DNA from: Paenibacillus solanacearum
Lineage (GTDB): Bacteria > Bacillota > Bacilli > Paenibacillales > NBRC-103111
Reading direction: 5' to 3'
Length of the DNA stretch: 64,000 nt
Assembly: GCF_910593845.1 (NCBI RefSeq)
Contig: NZ_CAJVAS010000003.1
Span: 186,001 to 250,000, forward strand
In this document: piece by piece, positions 16,174-24,389 of the stretch
How positions within the stretch are numbered: the first letter of the stretch is position 1
Layout of the letters: the number at the start of each line of letters is the position of its first letter
Notes under the pieces: generated by a model
What the model was told of the DNA's origin: nothing
The model's database searches: none
What the model saw: the letters and a program-made list of their open reading frames with translations, nothing else
Translations under genes and position numbers: made by a program

Positions 16174-17703
16174 ATGCAAAAATTTTCAGAACTCCAATAT
16201 ATTAGCCCGGATTATGAACAACAAAGGGCTGCCTTGTTGAAATCCAAGGAGGACATGGCAGCAGCGTCTTCGTATGAGACATTCCGTGATTTGTGGATAT
16301 CAAGAAAAAACGCGGATCAATATTTGTATATGTTAACAGATCTTGCATACATTCGTTATCTGACCGATACATCAGATACATTTTACAAGAGTGCAGTGCA
16401 CACAGATGGTATGGAAGAACCGCAAATCAAATTGCTTCGAAAAGAATGTGACGATGTGCTTCTGGATTCACCTTATATTAAGGAGATTACAGCTGAATTT
16501 GGAGAAAAGATTATCCAAGATCTGAGGATCAAAAGAAGTCTAACCGGAGAAAAAGCCATTCCGATGCAGCTTGAAGAAAACCGGCTAAGCTTAGAATATA
16601 TGAAACTGGTTTCTTCAGGGAAAACAATAGAAGCGGTCTCCGACGAACTCGATGACTTATATACTGCCATGATCGGTGTGCGCACGAAACTGGCCGCGAG
16701 TCTCGGTTTCGATAGTTATATCGAGATGGCGTATCGCATTCAGGGACGCATTGATTATGGTAAGCAAGACATCACCTCTTTTCGTTCTCAGGTACTTAAT
16801 GTCATAACGCCTGTCTGTGCCGCGTTTGAAAAGGATAGCCCATATGATGGTTCTGTGGCAACGGATGCGGTGGGGAACATTGTTCATAATGTCAGAAATA
16901 TATTTCACGAGATTTCGCAGGAAAGCGGAAATTTTATTGATTTCATTTATGATCATGAATTGTTAGATGTTGAGCCTAGACCCCACAAGCGTCCATTTTA
17001 CTGCTGTTGTATGCTCTCACACTATAAAGCGCCGTTTATAATTAGCGATTTAAAGGGTAAAGGCAATGACGCATTCATGTTTATTCATGAATTGGGGCAC
17101 GGGTTTGCATTTTATACCGCAGCACGCCGTCACACGTTGTTCGAATACCACCGTTCGACGGTCAGCATTAACGAAGTGCATTCCAAGACGATGGAGTTCC
17201 TTGTATATCCCTATTTGGAGCTTATCGTCGGGAAACATAAGGATATGTTTAGACGGAATCATCTGTATGAGGCGTTGCGGTATCTTCCTTACAGATGCGC
17301 TATCGATGAATTTGAACACAGCGTGTATGAGGACACGACTTTAACCAAATCTCAGCGCCATGAACTATGGCGTGCAATTGAACAAAAATTTTTGCCATGG
17401 CGTACAGGGGGAAATCAAGAATCCGTTAAGGGTAGGACTTCTAGGACTTCTTGGCATAGCCAACCTCATCTCTTCAACGCTCCTTTTTCCTATATCGACT
17501 ACAACCTTGCACTCATGAGTGCATTTGAATTTTATGGACGGTCAAAAATCAATTATCAGGAGACTTGGAATGACTACCTCGCATTTTGCAGTAAGGGTGG
17601 AAGTGCAAACTATTTGAATCTGTTGGCTTCGGGGAAATTAGTAAGTCCGTTTTCTGCCGGTGCCGTAGCCGACATATGTGCGCCGATCCTCAATGAACTG
17701 TAA
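16174..17703 (+). CDS. M3 family oligoendopeptidase (PepF-like)
   Basis: A 509-aa zinc metallopeptidase that cuts short peptides in the cytoplasm. The zinc motif is HELGH in FMFIHELGHGFAFYTA, with the third ligand Glu in NEVHSKTMEFLVYPY about 30 residues on. The C-terminal end (GGSANYLNLLASGKLVSPFS) is typical of the PepF branch. Start at 16174 has GAGGAGGGG upstream; the frame stays open to 15949, but that part crosses a terminator hairpin and is not family-like. It is slightly shorter than the ~600 aa of PepF. The region is richer in A and T than its upstream neighbours. It stands alone; no operon partner. Confidence 0.88.
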   Translation: MQKFSELQYISPDYEQQRAALLKSKEDMAAASSYETFRDLWISRKNADQYLYMLTDLAYIRYLTDTSDTFYKSAVHTDGMEEPQIKLLRKECDDVLLDSPYIKEITAEFGEKIIQDLRIKRSLTGEKAIPMQLEENRLSLEYMKLVSSGKTIEAVSDELDDLYTAMIGVRTKLAASLGFDSYIEMAYRIQGRIDYGKQDITSFRSQVLNVITPVCAAFEKDSPYDGSVATDAVGNIVHNVRNIFHEISQESGNFIDFIYDHELLDVEPRPHKRPFYCCCMLSHYKAPFIISDLKGKGNDAFMFIHELGHGFAFYTAARRHTLFEYHRSTVSINEVHSKTMEFLVYPYLELIVGKHKDMFRRNHLYEALRYLPYRCAIDEFEHSVYEDTTLTKSQRHELWRAIEQKFLPWRTGGNQESVKGRTSRTSWHSQPHLFNAPFSYIDYNLALMSAFEFYGRSKINYQETWNDYLAFCSKGGSANYLNLLASGKLVSPFSAGAVADICAPILNEL

Positions 17704-18037
17704 TGTTTAGCTTCAAGAGGATGTAGAGCGTACATGAATCTGCATAAGAAACGGGGCGATTTCCGTATGAACCATAAATATGGGTCAAATTTCTGTAGTA
17801 TGAGAACCTAAAAGCACACTTATGTGTTGCTTTGAACATTACGATAATTCCTGGAACATTGCTCTTTCCAAAAAGAAGGCGCCTCGTAAGGTTGGCTTTA
17901 GGGATGGGACCAACACCTCATAAAGGCGCCGCACTTTGGAGTTAAGCGATCGGATTTGGTTCAAGATTTTATTGTTATAATGGAAGTTAATTCGAATGTA
18001 CGTTACGCGCCTCCTAGCTTGCGACTTCTTCCCGAAC
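17704..18037. other. Intergenic region with a long inverted repeat and an orphan -10
   Basis: This 334-base gap lies between convergent genes. At 17878-17930, GGCGCCT...AGGCGCC flanks an inner GGTTGG/CCAAC pairing, giving a 53-base stem-loop without a T run. At 17973-17981 there is a perfect extended -10 (TGtTATAAT) pointing at no plus-strand gene, possibly left from a deleted one. No coding frame is recognised. Confidence 0.45.
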
Positions 18038-19043
18038 TCACGGCGCTTCGGTTCCGAGTAGTTCTATAGCTTTCATAACATTCTCATGCGGCATGGTGCC
18101 GGCTGGCAAATGGAGCAAAAATCGTGTGAATCCTAAGTGTTTGCGCATGTAAATGATTATATTGGCGACCGTTTCGGGATCGCCTACATATAAAGCGCCT
18201 TCTAAGCTGCATGCTGCATCGAAGTTTGAGCGGTTGTAATGTCCCCAACCGCGCTCTTTGCCAAAATAGTTAATTGATGCTTGAGTGGGCGGGAAATATT
18301 TATCGACCCGCAAGCGGGGTATTCTCCGCAACGAACCCGAGAGAATGTACTGCTATCTTTAATTTCGATGCATCATGTCCTGCACGAGCTGCCGCGTTCT
18401 TGTAGAGCGGCACAAGCGACGCAAATCGTAAGGGACTTCCGCCAATGATTGCCAAAACAAGAGGAAGTCCACGGACCCCTGCGCGTATCGCCGATTCCGG
18501 ATTCCCCCCACTACCAAGCCAAACGGGTAGAGGATTCTGCACCGGACGCGGATATACACCCAAATTCGTAAAGCCCGGCCTGTGCCCTCCTTTCCAAGAA
18601 ACGTTCTCCGAGTCTCTTAATTTTAATAATAGCTCCAGTTTCTCCTCGAATAGCTCTTCATAATCGTTTAAATCATAACCGAACAATGGAAACGCATCGA
18701 CCATAGAGCCTCGGCCCGCAATAATTCCGCTCGTCCATTTAGACCGTCAAGTGTGGAGAATTGTTGAAACAGGCGCACAGGATCAGCAGCAGAGAGCACG
18801 GTAACCGAACTGGTTAAGCGTATGTTCCGGGTCATGGGAGCCGCTGCAGCCAGCACGACAGCAGTCGCAGAATCCGCAAATTCCCTGCGATGATGCTCAC
18901 CGACCCCAAAATACATCCAAATCGACCTGATCGGCTAAAATGATTTCTTCCACAACCTCGCGCAACCGCTGCGCATGACTTATCGTTTGGCTTGTTTGAA
19001 CATCCGGAGTTGTTTCGACAAACGAATCTACACCTATATCCAC
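18038..19043 (-). pseudogene. LLM-class flavin-dependent oxidoreductase, broken by three frameshifts
   Basis: Four reading-frame pieces together make one luciferase-like (F420/FMN-type) monooxygenase: VDIGVDSFVETTPDVQTSQT from a GTG at 19043, then FGVGEHHRREFADSATAVVL, MVDAFPLFGYDLNDYEELFE with GGHRPGFTNLGVYPRPVQ, and VDKYFPPTQASINYFGKERG to the end. The breaks can be placed: one extra T in a TTTT run near 18908, one lost A near 18729 (GAATTATT for GAAATTATT), one extra G in a GGG run near 18310. GGAGG stands eight bases before the GTG. The rest is well preserved, so inactivation is recent or the indels are sequence errors in short homopolymers. Confidence 0.85.
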
Positions 19044-19074
19044 TTTCAAAACCTCCCATCACAATAATCTTTGT

Positions 19075-19422
19075 TTAAAAGTTTATCAGTAACACTATCA
19101 ATCCCAAAACGAATAAAAAGATTGGCATCATCATTTGTTTTACCGTGTCGTTCATTTTAAGATGAGTTAAAATGGCCCCGAACATTGTTATAACAATCAA
19201 TAAACTGCCCCAAACGGCGAAAGCTCCATTCCAAATACCAATAAGAACGAGAATTCCTGATATGACTTCCACCAATCCAGTAAATAATCTAAACCAACCA
19301 GGATAACCAAAATGCTTGAATCCTTCCACCATTTGTTTGGATCCGAACTTCATAAACCCGAACATTAAAAAAACTAGACCCAACACAACTTGAATAATAA
19401 TGGATAAAATAGTCATTGCCAT
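19075..19422 (-). CDS. DoxX family membrane protein
   Basis: A 115-aa protein with four membrane helices (IIIQVVLGLVFLMFGFMK, LFTGLVEVISGILVLIGIW, WGSLLIVITMFGAILTHL, MMPIFLFVLGLIVLLI). The motif FGFMKFGSKQMVEGF is typical of DoxX. AGGAG precedes the ATG. It has its own promoter region with a MarR-type inverted repeat, separated from the upstream marR gene by a terminator. DoxX proteins in such marR-linked groups are tied to thiol and quinone stress, but the molecular role is not known. Confidence 0.85.
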   Translation of the reverse strand: MAMTILSIIIQVVLGLVFLMFGFMKFGSKQMVEGFKHFGYPGWFRLFTGLVEVISGILVLIGIWNGAFAVWGSLLIVITMFGAILTHLKMNDTVKQMMMPIFLFVLGLIVLLINF

Positions 19423-19443
19423 CGCTCCTATCTTAAAAATGTA

Positions 19444-19475
19444 TATTCTAAAATTAGAATATCTAAACTTAGAAT
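19444..19475. promoter_or_regulatory. Candidate MarR operators before doxX
   Basis: TATTCTAAAATTAGAATA (19444-19461) is an 18-bp near-perfect palindrome, followed by a second imperfect one (TCTAAACTTAGA). On the minus strand a TTGACA...TAGGAT promoter lies just upstream, so a bound regulator would sit over the start of transcription. The MarR protein encoded next to it is the likely user. Confidence 0.5.
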
Positions 19476-19526
19476 GAAGTCATCCTAACATCAGCGCATA
19501 TTTGTGTCAACAACAATTTGATTCAT

Positions 19527-19556
19527 AAAAAAACGAAGCCGTAAAATGCGGCTTCG
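19527..19556 (-). terminator. Rho-independent terminator of marR
   Basis: On the minus strand CGAAGCCG and CGGCTTCG pair around a seven-base loop and are followed by seven T. It separates marR from doxX. Confidence 0.9.
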
Positions 19557-19583
19557 CGTTCTAATTCTGAAATATTGGATCTT

Positions 19584-20066
19584 TCATAAAGAATCCGACT
19601 CAATTCCAATAACATTGCCTTGATGATTTTTGATGCCATATCCGATTTTTTTAAGCAGCTCGATCAGCTGGAGCTTTTCCTCATCCGTTAAATAAGACAA
19701 ATTGTCGGAAATCGTCTGAACATGCTGTGGAAAGATCTGATCAAAATAGCTTCGTCCTGTATCGGTCAATGATAAATTCGTTTTGCGCCGATCACCTGGT
19801 ATCGGGAGCCGTTCCACGAAGTTCTTCTTTTCCAGTTTATCCACCACGTAAGTGATGCTCCCGGTTGGGATGGAGAAGGTATCGCTTATTTTTTGAATGG
19901 GATGAGGACCTTTACTATATAGAAATTCAAGAATTTGGAAGGTTTCCGTATTAAGCCCATAGTTATCAATGTCGCGTTCTAAGTTCCCGTAAAGTACAGT
20001 CACCATGTTTCTTAACACACGTATTAATCTCAAATCTAGCTTTCCCTCAGGATTGCGTTCAGTCAT
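19584..20066 (-). CDS. MarR family regulator
   Basis: A 160-aa winged-helix regulator. The DNA-binding part is LEFLYSKGPHPIQKISDTFS then PTGSITYVVDKLEKKNFVE and the wing PGDRRKTNLSLTDTG, which is the standard MarR DxR wing. There is no cysteine near the N-terminus, so it is not a one-Cys OhrR type. AAGGTGG precedes the ATG. It is divergent from the NIPSNAP gene, with a TATCT-n7-AGATA palindrome between them resembling the MhqR operator of Bacillus subtilis. It probably controls the NIPSNAP, quinone reductase, Ohr and DoxX genes around it. Confidence 0.88.
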   Translation of the reverse strand: MTERNPEGKLDLRLIRVLRNMVTVLYGNLERDIDNYGLNTETFQILEFLYSKGPHPIQKISDTFSIPTGSITYVVDKLEKKNFVERLPIPGDRRKTNLSLTDTGRSYFDQIFPQHVQTISDNLSYLTDEEKLQLIELLKKIGYGIKNHQGNVIGIESDSL

Positions 20067-20142
20067 TCTTCAACCACCTTCATACAATTTCTTACTACAA
20101 AGAATAGTCGACTTCCGCGGAAACTTCAAATACGGGCGGTTG

Positions 20143-20161
20143 GTATCTAATTTTCAGATAC
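20143..20161. promoter_or_regulatory. MhqR-like palindromic operator
   Basis: GTATCTAATTTTCAGATAC is a 6-7-6 palindrome between divergent marR and the NIPSNAP gene. Its left half recurs as GGTATCT before the quinone reductase (20591) and before ohr (about 21183). Confidence 0.6.
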
Positions 20162-20174
20162 AATACATCATTAT

Positions 20175-20190
20175 TCCGTATTATTACGGA
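20175..20190. promoter_or_regulatory. Second palindrome in the divergent marR region
   Basis: TCCGTA-ttat-TACGGA is a perfect 6-4-6 palindrome about 60 bases before the NIPSNAP start codon. It could be a site for another regulator. Confidence 0.4.
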
Positions 20191-20249
20191 TACAGCAAAT
20201 GTAGTAATATGAGTGAGCATCAATGAAACCGATGGAAGGAGGTGAAATC

Positions 20250-20573
20250 ATGTTGTTCGAGCTGCGTGTGTATCATGTGAATACTGGCAAGATGCAAGCA
20301 CTCCAAAATAGGTTCAAAAATCATGTTATTGATTTGTTTATGAAGCATGATATGAAAGTGACGCAGTTTTGGGAAGATATTGAAGATTCCAATAGCCGTC
20401 TATTTTACGTTGTTGAGCATGCGAATATGGAAATGCGTAATCTTAACTATGAACGATTCTGTAACGATCCAGAATGGGTTGAAATAAAACGATTGACTGA
20501 GCTTGACGGACCATTAGTAATCAAGCAAGAGAGCATATTTATGAAAAACGTTTCGTTCTTCGAAAATAAATAA
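20250..20573 (+). CDS. NIPSNAP family protein
   Basis: A 107-aa dimeric alpha-beta barrel protein. It shows the family opening FELRVYHVNTGKMQALQNRF and the middle LFMKHDMKVTQFWEDIE. A perfect AAGGAGGTGAAATC stands before the ATG at 20250, so the in-frame ATG at 20223 is not used. Family members bind small molecules or act as monooxygenase-like enzymes, but none of that is shown here. First gene of the MarR-controlled rightward set. Confidence 0.82.
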   Translation: MLFELRVYHVNTGKMQALQNRFKNHVIDLFMKHDMKVTQFWEDIEDSNSRLFYVVEHANMEMRNLNYERFCNDPEWVEIKRLTELDGPLVIKQESIFMKNVSFFENK

Positions 20574-20591
20574 ATCCTGGTAAATATATAG

Positions 20592-20606
20592 GTATCTAAT
20601 TCACAG
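20592..20606 (+). promoter_or_regulatory. MarR half-site before the quinone reductase gene
   Basis: GTATCTAATTcaCAG repeats the left arm and centre of the operator at 20143. It lies 19 bases before the start codon. Confidence 0.4.
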
Positions 20607-20624
20607 CGAAAGGGAGTAAATAAA

Positions 20625-21164
20625 ATGAAAACATTAGTAATCGTGACTCATCCGAACATGGATTTATCCCGAGTGAATAAAGCATGGGTGGACGAGCTGC
20701 AAAAACAAGGTGATATTACCGTTCATGAATTATTTAAAGCTTACCCTGATGAGAATATCGATGTTTCTAGAGAACAACAATTGGTTGAAGCGCATGATCG
20801 AATTATTTTCCAATTCCCGCTATTTTGGTACAGCACACCTGCGTTACTAAAAAGATGGTTCGATTCCGTGTTGCAATATGGGTGGGCATTTGGACCGGAG
20901 GGCACTAAAACAGCGGGCAAGGAAATTGGCGTCGCCGTTTCGACATATGGCTCCGAGGCTTCGTATCAACCATCTGGATCCAATCGGTTTACGCTGCAAG
21001 AAATATTGCGGCCGATTGAAGCGACAGCTCATTTCATCAGTGCATCTTATCTTCCTCACTTTTCGTTGAGCGATGTTTCTAATCTTACAGATGAACGGTT
21101 GGTACAGAGCAGGAAAGATTACATCCGATATATTAAAAATGAAAAGCAAATCGTGAATGCTTAA
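20625..21164 (+). CDS. NAD(P)H:quinone oxidoreductase, flavodoxin-like (YwrO/KefF type)
   Basis: A 179-aa FMN enzyme that reduces quinones by two electrons, avoiding semiquinone radicals. The flavodoxin-like fold shows the phosphate loop THPNMDLSRVNKAW, the family signature FQFPLFWYSTPALLKRWFD and the isoalloxazine loop TYGSEASYQPSGSN. AAGGGAG precedes the ATG. Its place after NIPSNAP and before ohr under a MarR/MhqR-like regulator fits a quinone and peroxide defence role. Confidence 0.88.
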   Translation: MKTLVIVTHPNMDLSRVNKAWVDELQKQGDITVHELFKAYPDENIDVSREQQLVEAHDRIIFQFPLFWYSTPALLKRWFDSVLQYGWAFGPEGTKTAGKEIGVAVSTYGSEASYQPSGSNRFTLQEILRPIEATAHFISASYLPHFSLSDVSNLTDERLVQSRKDYIRYIKNEKQIVNA

Positions 21165-21223
21165 GAAGTATTCGTAATAGCAGGTATCTTTCGCAGTCAA
21201 AATACAGTTAGTAGAAGATATGC

Positions 21224-21639
21224 GTGCAAAACTTATACACTGGAACTGCAACGGTAGTTGGAGGAAGAAACGGAAAAGTGGTTTCATCCGATCAAGTCAT
21301 CTCTCTTGATCTTACAATGCCTAAAGCGCTTGGAGGGTCCGGCGCTCAAGGAACAAACCCGGAACAACTTTTGCTGCAGGATACTCCACATGTTTCGATG
21401 GTGCGATTGGGCTTGCTCTACGTCAAAAAGGTATCAAAGTTGAAGGTACTAAGGTAACTAGCCATGTGACTATGGGCAAATCAGAAGATGGAGGTTTTGC
21501 CTTAGCGGTAGAGCTTGATGTGACAATTAATGGTGTGACTCCGCAATTGGCTAGAGAAGTTGCTGAGATGGCGCATCAAATATGCCCATACTCTAAAGCT
21601 ACAAGAGGTAACATTGACGTTAGGATCAATATCATGTGA
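21224..21639 (+). pseudogene. ohr: Organic hydroperoxide resistance protein (Ohr), single frameshift
   Basis: The first 49 codons (from GTG 21224: LYTGTATVVGGRNGKVVSS up to GTNPEQL) and a second frame (YSTCFDGAIGLALRQKGIKV to the end) together give a complete Ohr of about 139 aa. Both redox cysteines are present, in YSTCFDGA and AHQICPYSKATRGN. A TTTT run at about 21370 should be TTTTT; restoring one T gives EQLFAAGYSTCFDGA. As read, the product stops after 77 residues and lacks both cysteines. Either the gene was lost recently or one base is missing from the read. Confidence 0.88.
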
Positions 21640-21652
21640 TCCTCTCCTTAGT

Positions 21653-21681
21653 AGGGTGGCGGTCCTTCTGGCTGCCACCCT
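21653..21681 (+). terminator. Stem-loop after ohr
   Basis: AGGGTGGC and GCCACCCT pair around a 13-base loop. There is no T run, so termination is uncertain; it lies between convergent genes and could stabilise the 3' end. Confidence 0.45.
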
Positions 21682-21751
21682 AATTAAGCATTGGCTAATT
21701 ATCAAACAAATGAGTTGCTGAGAATTGGTGATGGACATAATGTCCTATCCC

Positions 21752-22621
21752 TTAGTCGAAATGAGCACGCATCTGCGCTAAGAAGGCTGACAAAGCGGGG
21801 GTGATTAAAGTATCTTTGCGTCTTATAAAGACAGTTGTGACGATCGTGTGCTTACCGGGGACTGTATGGCAGCGGATTCGTCCTTGCTGTTCCGGCTCGG
21901 TTACGATAGAGCGCGGCAATAGTGAAATACCGAGTCCGGCTCCGACACAGCCGATAATCGTTTCAAGCGAGCCAAATTCCATTAGCTTTTTAGGCAAGAT
22001 GCCTTCGTCATGGAGCAATTGTTCGAATTTTGCACGGTAAGAGCAGCCGCTACGGAATACGAGTAACGTGTGTGACTGCAATTCATGGATAGAATGAACG
22101 AAAGGCTGTGTGTACGAAGTCACAAGTACCATCTCTTCGTCAACAACTTTTTCCTGGACCAGTTCCGTATGTTCTACCGGCCCGGCTACGAATGCCCCGG
22201 TTAGTTCATAATGAAGAACGGCATGAACGTGCCGTTCAGTAGGACCTGTGACGAGGCGAAAATCGACCCTCGGATAGTCTACATGGTATTTGGCAAGCAG
22301 GTTAGGCAGTCGAACCGCAGCGGTAGTTTCCATAGATCCGATATGAAGCGGCCCCGCTGGGACAGCGGAATCCCCTATGGCAGATCGGGCTTCCTGGATG
22401 ATATACAATATTTTCTCCGCATATGTAAAGAGGATTTGACCGGAAGGGGTTAATGTAATTCCTCGATTATGGCGGTAAAACAGAAGGGTCTGTAAATCTG
22501 CCTCTAACTGTTGAATCTTATATGTGACATTGGATTGGGCAAAGTTTAATTTCTGAGCCGCTTTGGATATACTACCTTCTTGCGCTGTCGTAAAAAACAC
22601 TTTGAGCAAATGAATGTCCAT
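21752..22621 (-). CDS. LysR family transcriptional regulator
   Basis: A 289-aa regulator. The helix-turn-helix is VFFTTAQEGSISKAAQKLNF followed by SNVTYKIQQLEADLQTLLFYR, and the effector domain begins at GPLHIGSMETTAAVRLP. AAGGAGG stands six bases before the ATG. It lies between the broken ohr gene and a ger operon; no divergent partner other than the ger genes exists, so its targets are unknown. Confidence 0.9.
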   Translation of the reverse strand: MDIHLLKVFFTTAQEGSISKAAQKLNFAQSNVTYKIQQLEADLQTLLFYRHNRGITLTPSGQILFTYAEKILYIIQEARSAIGDSAVPAGPLHIGSMETTAAVRLPNLLAKYHVDYPRVDFRLVTGPTERHVHAVLHYELTGAFVAGPVEHTELVQEKVVDEEMVLVTSYTQPFVHSIHELQSHTLLVFRSGCSYRAKFEQLLHDEGILPKKLMEFGSLETIIGCVGAGLGISLLPRSIVTEPEQQGRIRCHTVPGKHTIVTTVFIRRKDTLITPALSAFLAQMRAHFD

Positions 22622-22798
22622 ATAGACCTCCTTTTGAAAAGGTTTGACTATCTGAAATCTCGATAGCTAACTAATAAGGACTGTATTTCCGTAACATATC
22701 TTGTAGCATATGCAAAGGCCGAATCGAACATCCTTGGCATCAGCTCCTACAATCCATCCAGCATTTCATTCGCGTTCTAATTGCGATTCCAACCGCAA

Positions 22799-22827
22799 GA
22801 ATAATACGATGATTCCTAGCCATACTA
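22799..22827 (+). promoter_or_regulatory. Sigma-G (forespore) promoter of the second ger operon
   Basis: GAATA at 22799-22803 and CATACTA at 22821-22827 are 17 bases apart, a complete match to the sigma-G consensus gHATR-17/18-CATWHTA. The ribosome binding site and GTG of gerA follow at 22845 and 22857. Confidence 0.8.
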
Positions 22828-22856
22828 TGAGAGTGTATTGGAACGGAGGGCAATTC

Positions 22857-24374
22857 GTGAAGTGGTTATCACTTAAAAACGGCTCGTTGGGCGATGATGA
22901 TATAGATACGGATAAAGAGTTTACGACCGATATCGAGCATAACGAGAAAGTCTTAAAAGAAACGTTTCAGGATTGTTCCGATTTGATATATCGGAGAATC
23001 GAAGTCCGACATAAGCTTCAATGGCTCATTATTTACATAGAGAGTATGATTGATCCAAAATTGCTTGATGAACATGTAATCAAGCCTATGCTAGCGAGCC
23101 CGACAAGAGGTAAACCGACGATAGAAGCGGGGGATCTTGCAACAGATCTGATCTCCATCGGATCAACGAGCAGTTCTAACAAAGTATCTGAAACCGTCAG
23201 AAAGCTTTTGGATGGACATGCTGTCGTACTCACAGCAGAGAGTAGTTGTGTTATGGCATTTTCAATTCCCGGATTATCCAAGAGAAGTCTTGAGGAATCG
23301 TCCTCCGAGCCCGTTATACGCGGACCGAAGGATGGCTTCATCGAACAGCTTTCCACTAACCTCAGTCTGATCCGCACTAGACTCAAAACATCAAAACTTA
23401 AAGTGGAATATATTACTCTAGGCGAGCTTTCCCAAACACATATCGCTATAACGTACATGAAGGGGATTGTTCGGGAGGCTGTAGTTGAAGAAGTTAGATC
23501 AAGATTGAAGCAAATTCAGTTGAAAGGTGTTCTTGATTCAGGATATATCGAGGAGTTTATTGAAGATCAACCTTATTCGCCGTTTCCGCAAGTTCATAGC
23601 ACAGAACGTCCGGATGTAGTGTCTGCGGAGCTGCTCGAAGGCAAAGTGGCTATTCTGGTTGATAACACCCCTTTTGTCCTAATTGTTCCTACTACGTTTT
23701 GGACAGGACTTCAGGCCAGCGAAGATTACTATATTCGCTGGCCAAGCGCTACCTTCGCTCGCTGGATTCGTTTCCTTTTTATTAATTTTGCGATATTTGC
23801 TCCTCCGCTTTATGTAGCCATTTCTACCTTCCATCAGGAAATGATCCCTACGAATCTTGTACTGAGCATTGCTGCATCAAGAGAGGCCGTCCCGTTTCCG
23901 GCGATGTTCGAAGCTTTGCTGATGGAAATCATATTCGAGGCGCTGCGTGAAGCCGGTATCCGACTACCTAAACAGATCGGCCCGACGATTAGTATTGTAG
24001 GGGGCTTAGTTATTGGTCAGGCAGCGGTTCAAGCGGGATTCATCTCGGCACCGGTAGTCATTATCGTGTCCATAACCGGAATTTCTGCGTTTACGATTCC
24101 AAGATATAGTCTTGCCAATGGGGTCCGATTACTTCGATTCCCCATGTTATTTTTAGCGGGGACGCTGGGCCTCTATGGCATAGTATTGGGGTTTCTGGGT
24201 ATTCTGTTACATATGACTTCACTTCGCTCATTTGGTGTGCTTTATTTTTCTCCGATCGCGCCGCTTAAGCTGAACGCCTTGAAGGACGTATTCGTAAGGG
24301 TTCCGATTTGGGCAAAGTCTCGATTTAGGACGAAACCTGATCATGATGGGGGCGGACAAGGGAGATTGGGTTGA
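22857..24374 (+). CDS. Spore germination protein, GerA family (second copy)
   Basis: A 505-aa GerA subunit, paralogous to the gene at 9591-11111. Shared blocks include SSEPVIRGPKDGFIEQLSTN, FPQVHSTERPDVVSAELLEG, EALLMEIIFEALREAGIRLP and GQAAVQAGFISAPVV. The GTG at 22857 has GGAGGG six bases upstream and lies after the sigma-G promoter; the ATG-like frame from 22710 would begin before the promoter. First gene of gerA-gerC-small protein. Confidence 0.93.
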   Translation: MKWLSLKNGSLGDDDIDTDKEFTTDIEHNEKVLKETFQDCSDLIYRRIEVRHKLQWLIIYIESMIDPKLLDEHVIKPMLASPTRGKPTIEAGDLATDLISIGSTSSSNKVSETVRKLLDGHAVVLTAESSCVMAFSIPGLSKRSLEESSSEPVIRGPKDGFIEQLSTNLSLIRTRLKTSKLKVEYITLGELSQTHIAITYMKGIVREAVVEEVRSRLKQIQLKGVLDSGYIEEFIEDQPYSPFPQVHSTERPDVVSAELLEGKVAILVDNTPFVLIVPTTFWTGLQASEDYYIRWPSATFARWIRFLFINFAIFAPPLYVAISTFHQEMIPTNLVLSIAASREAVPFPAMFEALLMEIIFEALREAGIRLPKQIGPTISIVGGLVIGQAAVQAGFISAPVVIIVSITGISAFTIPRYSLANGVRLLRFPMLFLAGTLGLYGIVLGFLGILLHMTSLRSFGVLYFSPIAPLKLNALKDVFVRVPIWAKSRFRTKPDHDGGGQGRLG

Positions 24375-24389
24375 AAGTTTGGGGAGGGC

